Part shown: positions 1-7,613 of the stretch, in pieces
How the letters are laid out: each line of letters starts with the position of its first letter
Numbering within the stretch: the first letter of the stretch is position 1
Notes under the pieces: generated by a model
The model's input: only the letters and a program-made list of their open reading frames with translations
The model's database searches: none
Told to the model about the DNA's origin: nothing
Made by a program: the position numbers and the translations under genes
Source: Trachelipus rathkii
Taxonomy: Eukaryota; Arthropoda; Malacostraca; Isopoda; Trachelipodidae
Assembly (NCBI GenBank): GCA_015478945.1
Contig: JABUQX010118834.1
Location: 1 to 18,518, forward strand
DNA length: 18,518 nt
Direction: 5' to 3'

Positions 1-291
1 ATTTATCCTGAACTTCTACATTTCTCTAAATGGCTTTTAACCCTTTCTATTTTTTTTGTTATATTCTCTGCAGTAATTGCAAAGAACTCTGTTTGGTTGG
101 TCACTTAATACTGTCCCCTCCTTCCATTCACTAGCCTTATATCTTCCTCCCGAATGATACTTTGGCATTTTTAAATACCTGTATATTGTTTTTTGAAGAT
201 TGATTAATTAAAATATTCAATAATAAGAAGGATATCTGAAGTAAAAAATAAATTTGTCTAAATAGGAAAGCTTGAAGATTTTTTGACGATT
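1..291. other. AT-rich DNA, nothing recognised
   Basis: No open frame of useful length, no repeat and no RNA signature is visible. The composition is ordinary AT-rich intergenic DNA leading into the first (TA)n tract. Confidence 0.5.
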
Positions 292-510
<219 letters not shown>

Positions 511-734
511 AACTGGCATTAGTAATAATTTATAAAAATAATCAGAAATACATTTTTAAGCTGTAGTTAAACTTTGCAGTTTCTCTCAAAGAAACTATTT
601 TTAAATTTGAAACTTGTATCTTACACTTACGTTGACATTAGCAGGATTGATTTGTCTACATCAAAAAAGTTTTTCTGACAAAAATATACAAATACCCAAA
701 AACCCAAAACCCAGCTGTGTTGTTTTTTTTTATG

Positions 735-751
735 AAAACCCGGGGTTTTTA
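735..751. repeat. Short CCCGGG-centred palindrome
   Basis: The sequence reads AAAACCCGGGGTTTTT, an almost perfect inverted repeat around a GC core in AT-rich surroundings. It could be a small hairpin or chance. No terminator or other role is claimed. Confidence 0.4.
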
Positions 752-769
752 TTGCCAACCTCGAAGACA

Positions 770-1190
770 GGTTGAATGAGGGAAAAATCGAATGTAACAT
801 AAGTGGTTTGGTCATAGGAAAGGATGATGATAGTTTTTTGGAGTTAAGCAGATATACTAGTGTGTGTGCTGGCGAATCGAACCGGCTGGGAGACGAAGAA
901 AAAGTGGATCGAGTGAGTAAAGGAAGGATTGGAGGAGAGAAATGTGAGTTTGGCAGAGGCTACAAGAAAGAGAGGTTGCATAATAGGAGTGAAGGCGGGG
1001 TTTTGTGAGGGAGAGTGGTTGTGGCCCACATGGCGCCAAGGGATAAACCCCACTTTGACGGAGACACTGCCATAGTGAAGGCCCATCACAGTCTAGGTGG
1101 ATTTTCTGCACGGTTGATGACGTTTTCACTAAAAAGCGTATAAAGGGCCGGTAAGGCTGGGCTTTCTTTTCAATTTGTGTCATCTTCTAC
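770..1190. other. GC-richer block of unknown origin
   Basis: This block is clearly richer in G and C than its surroundings and is open on both strands: a minus-strand frame of about 108 codons (857-1183) and a shorter plus-strand frame (772-1008). Neither translation shows a domain I recognise, and the two overlap, so neither is called as a gene. The block ends in a TATA/initiator-like arrangement. A solo long terminal repeat or the 5' flank of a lost gene are both possible; I could not find matching LTR ends or a primer-binding site. Confidence 0.35.
1139..1173 (+). promoter_or_regulatory. Candidate RNA polymerase II core promoter
   Basis: TATAAAGG begins at 1139, and an initiator-like TTCAATT has its A at 1172, a spacing of 33 bp, which fits TATA-dependent insect promoters. 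An ATG follows 40 bp further on. Such combinations arise by chance, but this one sits at the edge of a GC-richer block rather than in (TA)n DNA. Confidence 0.3.
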
Positions 1191-1211
1191 TACTTTTTCT
1201 GTTTCCAGTAC

Positions 1212-1301
1212 ATGTCAACGCATCTTACCCCCAGTCTTGGAGAGAGAAGCGTGGATGATGATGATATATGCCTATATTGTTTTATCTTAAAAGTAGAATG
1301 A
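1212..1301 (+). CDS. Possible 29-residue small ORF
   Basis: ATG at 1212 and TGA ending at 1301 enclose 29 codons. The peptide begins MSTHLTPSLGERS, has a run of four aspartates, and ends in a hydrophobic/cysteine stretch (ICLYCFILKVE). It lies 40 bp downstream of the TATA/initiator-like element and would be the first ATG of a transcript started there. No family is recognised. It could be the first exon of a gene whose remainder is lost, a leader ORF, or noise. The call rests only on position and intact reading. Confidence 0.15.
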   Translation: MSTHLTPSLGERSVDDDDICLYCFILKVE

Positions 1302-1552
1302 AACTTGAACCTTACAGAATAACTGAGCAAATTCACTTCATTGGATCCTGTGTTCAAAATTGTTACCTCGAGTTCAGGTCTCCTCTTTGCTCCTCCTCTT
1401 CAATATTTTAAGCCATAATAGATTTACATTTTTAGAATTCGAGGATTTTCTGTAAATTAATTATTTAAATTTATAATTTAATAATAATAAGTTTACACTG
1501 CGTCAACATGAATTTTTATATTTAGCAAAATTTATTTCTAAAGTTATATATA
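1302..1552. other. AT-rich DNA, nothing recognised
   Basis: No domain-bearing frame, repeat or RNA signature was seen. A pyrimidine-rich patch (TCTCCTCTTTGCTCCTCCTC, around 1379-1398) is the only local bias. Confidence 0.4.
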
Positions 1553-1553
1553 T

Positions 1554-1599
<46 letters not shown>

Positions 1600-1618
1600 T
1601 ATATATATTAACTATATA

Positions 1619-1694
<76 letters not shown>

Positions 1695-1793
1695 TATCTA
1701 TATAGTATATATATATATACTATATATATATATATATAATTAATATATATATATAATATATATACTATATATATATATATATAATATATATTT
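1553..1793. repeat. (TA)n microsatellite
   Basis: Alternating TA with frequent phase slips and a few CTATA interruptions. It ends directly at the TAGGGATGGGCC word that starts the next element. Confidence 0.9.
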
Positions 1794-1880
1794 TAGGGAT
1801 GGGCCGGATTAGTGAATTAGCCGGATAGCGATACTGGATATCCGGCTGGAAGTTAATACCGGATATCCGGCAGTCTGTAT
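1794..1880 (+). mobile_element. hAT-like terminus fragment with CCGGATATCCGG iterons
   Basis: The segment starts TAGGGATGGGCCGGAT and then carries repeated palindromic words: GCCGGATAG, TGGATATCCGGC and CCGGATATCCGGC. It is embedded in (TA)n DNA on both sides. A terminus of the form RGGRTGGGC followed by subterminal iterons resembles ends of hAT-type non-autonomous elements. A closely related end in the opposite orientation lies at 6196-6264. No transposase is associated with it. The superfamily is inferred from the ends only. Confidence 0.4.
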
Positions 1881-1937
1881 ATATATACCGATATATATAT
1901 AATATATATATATTAGGATTATTATTATATATATATA

Positions 1938-2002
<65 letters not shown>

Positions 2003-2010
2003 TATATAAA
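1881..2010. repeat. (TA)n microsatellite
   Basis: TA tract with phase slips. It ends at the TA that precedes the CAGGGTG end of the Tc1/mariner-like element. Confidence 0.85.
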
Positions 2011-2088
2011 TACAGGGTGTCTTCACGAGTTATGTACAGCGGTGTATTCACCGGCACATGATGTCTAAGTATGAAAGTGTAAGAATAT

Positions 2089-2300
2089 AATTCAATTATT
2101 TAATTCATTAAGGAGGATGGGAACGTTACGTTGGTGTCTGCGCACGCAAAATACGAAAACCCGCGCAAAAACATGCGAATGTCGAATGGGATGATATATT
2201 TTTTTATGGCTTCTGTTGAAATGCACATAAAAAAGAGTTGGGCTTCTTCTCTCGACATTTTTTGATTACAGTTGTTCGTTTCACGCAATGTACCCATAAC
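2089..2300 (+). repeat. Left internal inverted repeat of the Tc1/mariner-like element
   Basis: Pairs in inverted orientation with about 3908-4120. Matching blocks include TTATTTAATTCATTAAG, the CATGCGAATGTCGAATGG region and CTCTCGACAT. Numerous point differences and small indels show age. Frames open in both arms are products of the repeat, not genes. Confidence 0.85.
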
Positions 2301-2487
2301 ACGTCAATGTTACCAACAATAGTTTTAACGGAATGTGAAAGGTTGAAGAAAACAATGGCATTCGTAATATCGATACATGTAATGTAATAACGTTAATAGT
2401 ATCATAAAACAAATTTACACCTATGAATCTTATCCCACAGCATGCATAAAGGAGAAAAAGAACGCAGGTCGTTTCAACTTCAAGTAT

Positions 2488-3580
2488 TTACAAATGGTCT
2501 TGAAAACGCTTCCATTCACGAGAATTACATGCCTCAAAGCCTTCTGGCGCTATGGTTTTCATTGGATGCCGAATGACTAATGCGCAGGTTGATTCCCCTA
2601 CATGCGTTTTTTATTCGACGGCGAAGATCATCGGGCGAGGTTACTGGGTCTTAAACTGAGTGTACACGGTATGTTTGAGATACCCCCACAGAAAGTAGTC
2701 CAGTGGTGTTAAGTCGGGTGAACGCGCAGGCCATGGAAATGGACCTGATCTTCCAATCCATCTTCCTGGAAAGGTTCTGTCGAGGTAGGTCATCACTATA
2801 GCTGCATTATGTGCTGGGGCACCCATTATGTTGTTAAAATATTCTTCGTTGTGCTCTTAAAGGTATATAACTCAGGAGGTCAACAAGGACAGTCTGCAGT
2901 AAATGGAGGTAACGCTGTCCTGTCAAATTTCCCTCGAAGAAGTAAGGCCCAATAATCCTACTATTGAGTATACCACACCAAACGTTGACTGAGTACGGAG
3001 ACCTGGGTGATGGCTAAGTGATGTTATATGGGGTTGTTCCGACCCAATGTCTGAAGCCACCTTGCTATACATACCGTTATTTGGTAAGAGAGATTCATCG
3101 CGTGCCATAATGTATTTTCCAATAAGTCTGTACATCCATTAGAAGGCAATTCATGACAGCCAGGAATCCCAAGCCACCCTTTTTTGCGTCTCCACGATTG
3201 CAAACCATGACATGGCATTGGGCCCTATATGGGATACATTTTGTATGCAACACGAATCCGTCGTTTGGTTTCCTTCGATATTCCCTAAGACCTAAACTAG
3301 CCTGGGCCGTAATGAGGATGTTGGCATTTTCATGGGATTGTATAGCAGATAAGTCCAGGTTCGACGTCGAAATGTACGGACACGACACCCCTCCCGTATG
3401 TGATGAGGGGGTTGAACTATCAACCCTGTAAACTCTATGGAATGCCATGTGGCTCGGCGGTCGTCGATGTGGATAACGTTGTCCATATTCTGCAGCAGCT
3501 CTGCGACCATTCCTGTTTTGCGTAATGTACACCTCCAACATGTCACGCTTTTCGTCCTGCGTATACTGGTCACGTGGCAT
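2488..3580 (-). pseudogene. Tc1/mariner-superfamily DDE transposase, frameshifted
   Basis: Cut-and-paste transposase acting on the ends of its own element. Reading from ATG at 3580, the first ~55 residues (MPRDQYTQDEKRDML...) match the DUF4817-type helix-turn-helix domain common in insect transposases of this group (EKRDML, AAAEYGQRYPHRR). After a region with VLHTKC..PYRAQC the frame shifts at least twice near 3240-3100. It continues through RDESLLPNNGMYSK, where the first catalytic Asp is expected, HPGLRTQSTFGVVYSIVG, and a GAPAHNAAIVMTYLDR segment just after 2826. It then reaches RSPDLTPLDYFLWGYLKHTVY, which holds the third acidic position. The Asp normally before GAPAH is read as Asn or lies out of frame. 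After about 2650 the frame shifts again (VTSPDDLRRRIKN) and once more (HPMKTIAPEGFEACNSRE), ending at a TAA at 2488. The span of ~364 codons is full length for the family, but the product is clearly non-functional. Confidence 0.85.
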
Positions 3581-3907
3581 GTTCCAAATGTATGGCTCTG
3601 ACTAAACAAACCACTCTGAAGTTATACGTTTCACTACACTTTATTACGCATAATTTGTAGGTTATGACATAACCTCCATATGATAGCTGTTAGTTGGTTG
3701 TACATATTCACATGGCCGTATTTATTAGGCTACATATCAATGTAATCTAAAAGGGTATGCATTAGGTATTTTAATTTAATTCCTTTGTTAGCTGTATCGA
3801 TATTTTTAAATACTATTGGATATACCTATTGTATTTAACCTAATTATTTCATATTGAACGTTTCGCGGCTTTTGAGGCAACAATGTCTACGGAAGGACAA
3901 TCTAGTT

Positions 3908-4120
3908 GTTTATGGTACTTAGGGTGGAAACGAACAACCGTATCAAATAATGTCGAGAGGAAGAGCCCACCTCATTTTTTATGTGCATTTCACAGAAGTC
4001 ATAAAAAATATATCATCCCATTCGACATTCGCATGTTTGTGCGCGGTTTTCGTATTGCGCGTGCGCAGACACCAACGTAAAACATATCCCATCCTTCTTA
4101 ATGAATTAAATAATCGAACT
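3908..4120 (-). repeat. Right internal inverted repeat of the Tc1/mariner-like element
   Basis: Inverted partner of 2089-2300, sharing TATCATCCCATTCGACATTC (from 4011) and CTTAATGAATTAAATAA (from about 4096). It lies on the 5' side of the transposase and so probably contained its promoter; I cannot point to a specific promoter. Confidence 0.85.
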
Positions 4121-4194
4121 TACATTTATATCATTATTATCCTGTGTACAATCCGCTCCTGGAGTTTGGTCCGTTCCTCCCGACTCACCCTGTA

Positions 4195-4196
4195 TA

Positions 4197-4249
<53 letters not shown>

Positions 4250-4305
4250 TAGTATATATATTATATATATATATAATATATATATTATATATATATTATA
4301 TATAT
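4195..4305. repeat. (TA)n microsatellite
   Basis: Starts at the right TA flank of the Tc1/mariner-like element and ends exactly at the CAGAGGTGG word of the next element. Tyr/Ile-only frames here are meaningless. Confidence 0.9.
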
Positions 4306-4460
4306 CAGAGGTGGACGTTCCGCAATTTAAGTCCGCAATTCCGCAATTGCGGAATACCAAAATAAATTGCATAATTGCGATTGCGATAATTTGAAAAATG
4401 TTGCGAATTGCAGTTAGCGGAATGGCTATATCATTCCGCAATTCTGCAATTAGAGGACTA
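4306..4460 (+). mobile_element. hAT-like terminus with CCGCAATT iterons
   Basis: Begins CAGAGGTGGACG right against (TA)n DNA, a start typical of hAT-type elements. It is followed by repeated words built on CCGCAATT and its complement AATTGCGG: TCCGCAATTTAAG, TTCCGCAATTGCGGAAT, AATTGCGATTGCGAT, TTGCGAATTGC, CATTCCGCAATTCTGCAATT. The organisation, an end plus iterated short palindromes, parallels 1794-1880 with a different word. The distal boundary and second end were not found; 4460 is where the iterons stop. Superfamily assignment is inference from the terminus. Confidence 0.4.
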
Positions 4461-4828
4461 CAAAAAAAATAATGTGGAATTTCAGTTGAATGCAAGATTT
4501 TATTGTCGTCGAGATTTTACACGTGGCATTTTTGTACAGTTGCTACCATTACCACAGATTCGCGTATTTTATTAAAGATTTGTAAATAAGTAACTAATTT
4601 AACAAAAACTGAGGTAATAGTCTTTGAGGGTAATGTATCAACATCGATATTTTAAGAAAAGATAATCGATTTTCTATAATATTGTCTTTCTAGAGAGTTG
4701 CATTCGTTTAATTTATACAGAATGTGTTTTGAATGCATGCAAACACATATTAAAATTAAAAAACAAAAGTAATTTATGCACACATTTATACATAAATATA
4801 AAATATTATTTTCACTAGATTTTTTATA
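4461..4828. other. AT-rich DNA, possible continuation of the 4306 element
   Basis: No gene is seen. Two ATCGAT words (ACATCGATATTT near 4642 and TAATCGATTT near 4665) resemble the ATCGAT-rich patches at 5709-5766 and 13461-13530. Nothing else is recognisable. Confidence 0.35.
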
Positions 4829-4836
4829 TAATATAT

Positions 4837-4891
<55 letters not shown>

Positions 4892-4907
4892 CTATATATA
4901 TATATAA

Positions 4908-4945
<38 letters not shown>

Positions 4946-4985
4946 CTTATCATAATACTAATATATATACTTATATATATTTATA
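4829..4985. repeat. (TA)n microsatellite
   Basis: TA tract with a few interruptions (GCTATA, AAGTA, TAGTCTTATCATAATAC). It flanks the TTAGG fold-back element on its left. Confidence 0.85.
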
Positions 4986-4990
4986 TATCT

Positions 4991-5242
4991 TAATCACTAA
5001 CTTAATTTCAGTTTCAGGTATATTTCTTTAATTTTTGTTTTATGTTTAGGATGGGGTTAGGTTTAGGGTTAGGTTAATTAAGTTAATTTAGGTTAAGTTT
5101 AGTTAGGTTAGGTTAGGTAGGTTAGGTTAACTGGCATAACAACCTAACCTAACCTAGCCTAACTTAACCTAACCTAACCTAACACAATCTAAAACAAAAA
5201 TTAAAGAAAAATACCTGAAACTTGAAATTAAGTGAGTGATTA
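4991..5242. repeat. Fold-back element with TTAGG/CCTAA telomere-like arms
   Basis: An inverted repeat of about 250 bp. The outer arms TAATCACTAACTTAATTTCA (4991) and its near-complement ending AGTGAGTGATTA (5242) match over roughly 50 bp, including GTTTCAGGTAT and TTTCTTTAATTTTTGTTTTA. The inner parts are degenerate TTAGG arrays (GGTTAGGTTAGG...) on the left and CCTAA arrays on the right, meeting at AACTGGCATAACAACC. TTAGG is the telomere repeat of most insects. The left array is about 50 bp longer than the right. (TA)n tracts flank both sides. Confidence 0.8.
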
Positions 5243-5243
5243 T

Positions 5244-5245
<2 letters not shown>

Positions 5246-5283
<38 letters not shown>

Positions 5284-5535
5284 TATATAATATATATAAT
5301 ATTATATAATTATATTTATATATATAATATATATATATATAATAATATATATATATAAATATATATTATATATATATATCAATATATATGATATTAGTAT
5401 ATATATTATATAACTATATATATACTAATATTTATATATAGTATATATATATATATTAATATATATATATATTATATATTATATATATATATAATAGTAT
5501 ATATTATATAACTATATATATATATATATATATAT
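5246..5535. repeat. (TA)n microsatellite
   Basis: TA tract with many phase slips, mixed with TAATA and TATCAATATATATG interruptions. It directly abuts the right end of the TTAGG fold-back element. Confidence 0.85.
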
Positions 5536-6004
5536 CAAATGTTTGACTCATTTATATTTTCATAAATTTATTTAAATAACTCATTAAGTTAATATATACG
5601 TAACTATATAAACAAATATTTCATTTTTTGAAAATATTTTATTGTAAATTTAGCTGAAGTCAATGTCACTCTTTCGTGTTCGAACAAACTATACTTAAAA
5701 AGATGGGACAACGATATCCGATAACTTTCGATTATCGGAAAAAACAATCGATATTTGATAACATTACCTTAAACCGGACAATTTTACCAAAACTGAAAGG
5801 CTTAAATGCAGGAATATTTTGTTTGAAATCAACAATTTTTTATTCTTTTTCTTTTATAAAAATTTTATTAAGATTAGGTTATAATGAATATAATTTATGA
5901 AACGTATCGCCACCAAATTTCAGATAAAATGTATTGTACAGTAAACATAAATGATTGAATAAAATATATAACATTCCTTACCCAACATCGAAAGTCTAAA
6001 CGAG
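5536..6004. other. AT-rich DNA with an ATCGAT/CCGATA patch
   Basis: No recognisable gene. A plus-strand open frame at 5676-5900 yields a low-complexity, hydrophobic peptide with no known motif and is not called. Positions 5702-5766 hold GATGGGACAACGATATCCGA, CGATTATCGG and AATCGATATTTGATAAC, echoing the GATGGG-plus-palindrome style of the hAT-like ends at 1794 and 6264. Confidence 0.35.
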
Positions 6005-6048
6005 TATATATATATATAACTAATATATATATATATTATATATATATA

Positions 6049-6082
<34 letters not shown>

Positions 6083-6140
6083 CTGATATATATATATTAT
6101 ATATATATATATATTACTATATAAGTAATATATATATATA
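6005..6140. repeat. (TA)n microsatellite
   Basis: TA tract with phase slips and a few other interruptions. Confidence 0.85.
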
Positions 6141-6195
6141 ATTAATTTTTTCAAATTATTTTAATATTTCCCAATGAGAAGAACCTACTAGGAAA

Positions 6196-6264
6196 GTAAT
6201 TATCCAGTTATCCGGCCCGGATACCGGATAGTCAAAAACTTGGCCGGATATCCGGCCCATCCTA
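6196..6264 (-). mobile_element. hAT-like terminus fragment with CCGGATATCCGG iterons, inverted
   Basis: On the minus strand the segment begins TAGGATGGGCCGGATATCCG and contains further CCGG words (TATCCGGTATCCGGGCCGGATAACTGGATA). The first 15 bases match the 1794 terminus almost exactly, in opposite orientation. The outer side is (TA)n. It is either the other end of the same ancient element or an independent copy. Confidence 0.4.
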
Positions 6265-6327
6265 TATATAATTATATATATATATATATAATATATAGTA
6301 TAATATATATATATATATATATATATT
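6265..6327. repeat. (TA)n microsatellite
   Basis: Short TA tract directly outside the inverted CCGGATATCCGG terminus. Confidence 0.8.
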
Positions 6328-6360
6328 TTTTAATTACCATTGTTCCATCTTTTATCCTTA

Positions 6361-6555
6361 TTAACTTTCCATGTTAATACATTCTTCCATTAAATCAATA
6401 ATATATTCTTTAGTGACCTCCGTTTGAAAATTCCCAATACCTAAGAAACAATTCATCATTTCTCCGGTATCATTCTGCTTATGCTTTTATAATTTTAAAT
6501 ATCTCTCCTTATACTTTCTTCTTTTGCCTATCATGTTGAAAATATATCTGGCCAT
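6361..6555 (-). pseudogene. Possible decayed coding fragment, family unknown
   Basis: From ATG at 6555 the frame reads MARYIFNMIGKRRKYKERYL, meets one TAA at codon 23, then continues 41 codons (KHKQNDTGEMMNCFLGIGNF, then QTEVTKEYIIDLMEECINMES) to a TAA at 6361. The mixed, protein-like composition of the second half is unlike the Ile/Tyr/Lys/Asn noise of neighbouring DNA. No domain is recognised. Upstream on the same strand other frames also look protein-like but contain stops. It could be a remnant of an accessory transposon gene or chance. Confidence 0.2.
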
Positions 6556-6973
6556 TTATGGCAATTTGAATCTTTGGAATAACTAATTAACTTCTTTGTT
6601 TAATAGCTTCTTTTAATATATATACGAGTTCTTGTAGCTCAGTTTGGTATGTGTTTACATCTCAATCATATCTTGGAGCCAGTTACTTGAATGGACACTA
6701 AAAATAGATTTTATGCAATTTAGTTTGTGACAAGGTATATCTTTACATCAATCTTGATACTCACACATCACTAAAAAATAGCCAATGTCCTCTTCTCTTT
6801 CAAAATAACAAATTCTTTCATACAAAAACACCACACACATATTGGATAAAATATTTTGATGACTTGAGCTGAAATAGTGTGTGTATAAAACTCAAACAGC
6901 ATGAGTAATTCTAATTACTTGTCAGGAAAACATTAACTCTACTACATTTGTGGGGCAGGTTCAGTGACTAAAT
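6556..6973. other. AT-rich DNA, nothing firm
   Basis: GTAGCTCAGTTTGGTA at 6634-6649 resembles a tRNA D-arm/A box, but no B box or cloverleaf follows. I see no other gene, repeat or element. Confidence 0.35.
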
Positions 6974-6978
6974 ATATA

Positions 6979-7023
<45 letters not shown>

Positions 7024-7080
7024 CTTAATATATATATAATATATATATTATATATACCGTTATATATATATACACTGGTA
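6974..7080. repeat. (TA)n microsatellite
   Basis: TA tract with slips. If the minus-strand exon at 7091-7168 is real, this lies in its first intron. Confidence 0.85.
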
Positions 7081-7090
7081 TATAACCAAC

Positions 7091-7168
7091 CTGAGAACTT
7101 TGTTGATAAGAGTAATTTTCTGAATCTAAATCTTCCTCTTTAATTTCAATTTCAGATTTGATATCCAT
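7091..7168 (-). CDS. Candidate first coding exon of a zinc-finger-like gene
   Basis: The minus strand from ATG at 7168 gives 26 codons beginning MDIKSEIEIKEEDLDSENYS and ending CAG, followed immediately by GTTGGT, an acceptable 5' splice site (intron GT at 7090-7089). The acidic/lysine leader with an IKEE motif is typical of the N-terminus of many insect C2H2 zinc-finger proteins. No zinc-finger exon (CxxC...HxxxH) is visible downstream on this strand in the window, so the gene would be a broken copy or have exons removed by insertions. The family call is resemblance of a short leader only. Confidence 0.3.
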
Positions 7169-7613
7169 TTTTTATTTATTTTAAATATATTTCTAACAAT
7201 TAACACACTGTAAACAAAATAAAAAACATTTCCTAAAAAATTTGCATTAAAATTTAATTCAAAGTCTTAAAGAATAAACGTGTTAAACATTTCAGTAATT
7301 TCCTAGCTCTGATCGAACACATTTCTATTCTGTTGAAATTATAAAGACAAAACTTTTATACACCCAAAAATCAAAAAACTTTTTATTTTACAATAAAAAG
7401 TAATTACAATACCACATTCATAAAGTTACGCCTTTGATGATACATTGTCTATAGATTCTCCGTTCACTGTACCTCTAACCCTGTGCATGCTTTTAAGTTT
7501 ACTATATTAACTGTATATTCATGGCAATTAAATATTGAAATATTTGATATCGATTATCTCTATATCAGTTTTATCAATTTTCAAAATGGCACCATCCATG
7601 TATGATAATAGGT
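7169..7613. other. AT-rich DNA upstream of the candidate minus-strand exon
   Basis: No open frame of interest. A GATATCGATTATC word at 7548-7560 is compatible with a regulatory ATCGAT/DREF-like site, but is unsupported by anything else. The region would be 5' flank or 5' UTR if the 7091-7168 exon is real. Confidence 0.25.

Larger units (their letters stand above)
2013..4192 (-). mobile_element. Degraded Tc1/mariner-superfamily transposon
   Basis: A 2180-bp element bounded by CAGGGTG at 2013 and CACCCTG at 4192, each flanked by TA (2011-2012 and 4193-4194), the duplicated TA target expected of this superfamily. Long inverted repeats lie inside the ends (about 2089-2300 against 3908-4120), sharing blocks such as CATGCGAATGTCGAATGGGA. 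The outermost ~75 bp of the two ends match only in the terminal seven bases, which is odd. Between the arms lies a transposase pseudogene on the minus strand. Because both flanks are (TA)n DNA, the TA duplication is weak evidence by itself; the ends, arms and transposase together are strong. Confidence 0.85.

Noticed and set aside
857..1183. 108-codon minus-strand frame
   Set aside because: No recognisable motif, overlapped by an open frame on the other strand, and no promoter or splice context. Noted as part of a GC-richer block instead.
2100..2297. Similar 65-codon frames at 2100-2297 (minus) and 3883-4080 (plus)
   Set aside because: They resemble each other only because they lie in the two inverted repeats of the transposon. 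There is no evidence of a gene.
3153..3431. Plus-strand open frame opposite the transposase
   Set aside because: It is the antisense shadow of the Tc1/mariner-like transposase pseudogene. The minus-strand frame at 3292-3609 is likewise an out-of-frame shadow.
6634..6649. tRNA gene suggested by GTAGCTCAGTTTGGTA
   Set aside because: It resembles a tRNA D-arm, but no T-arm GTTCRANNC, anticodon stem or acceptor pairing can be placed downstream.
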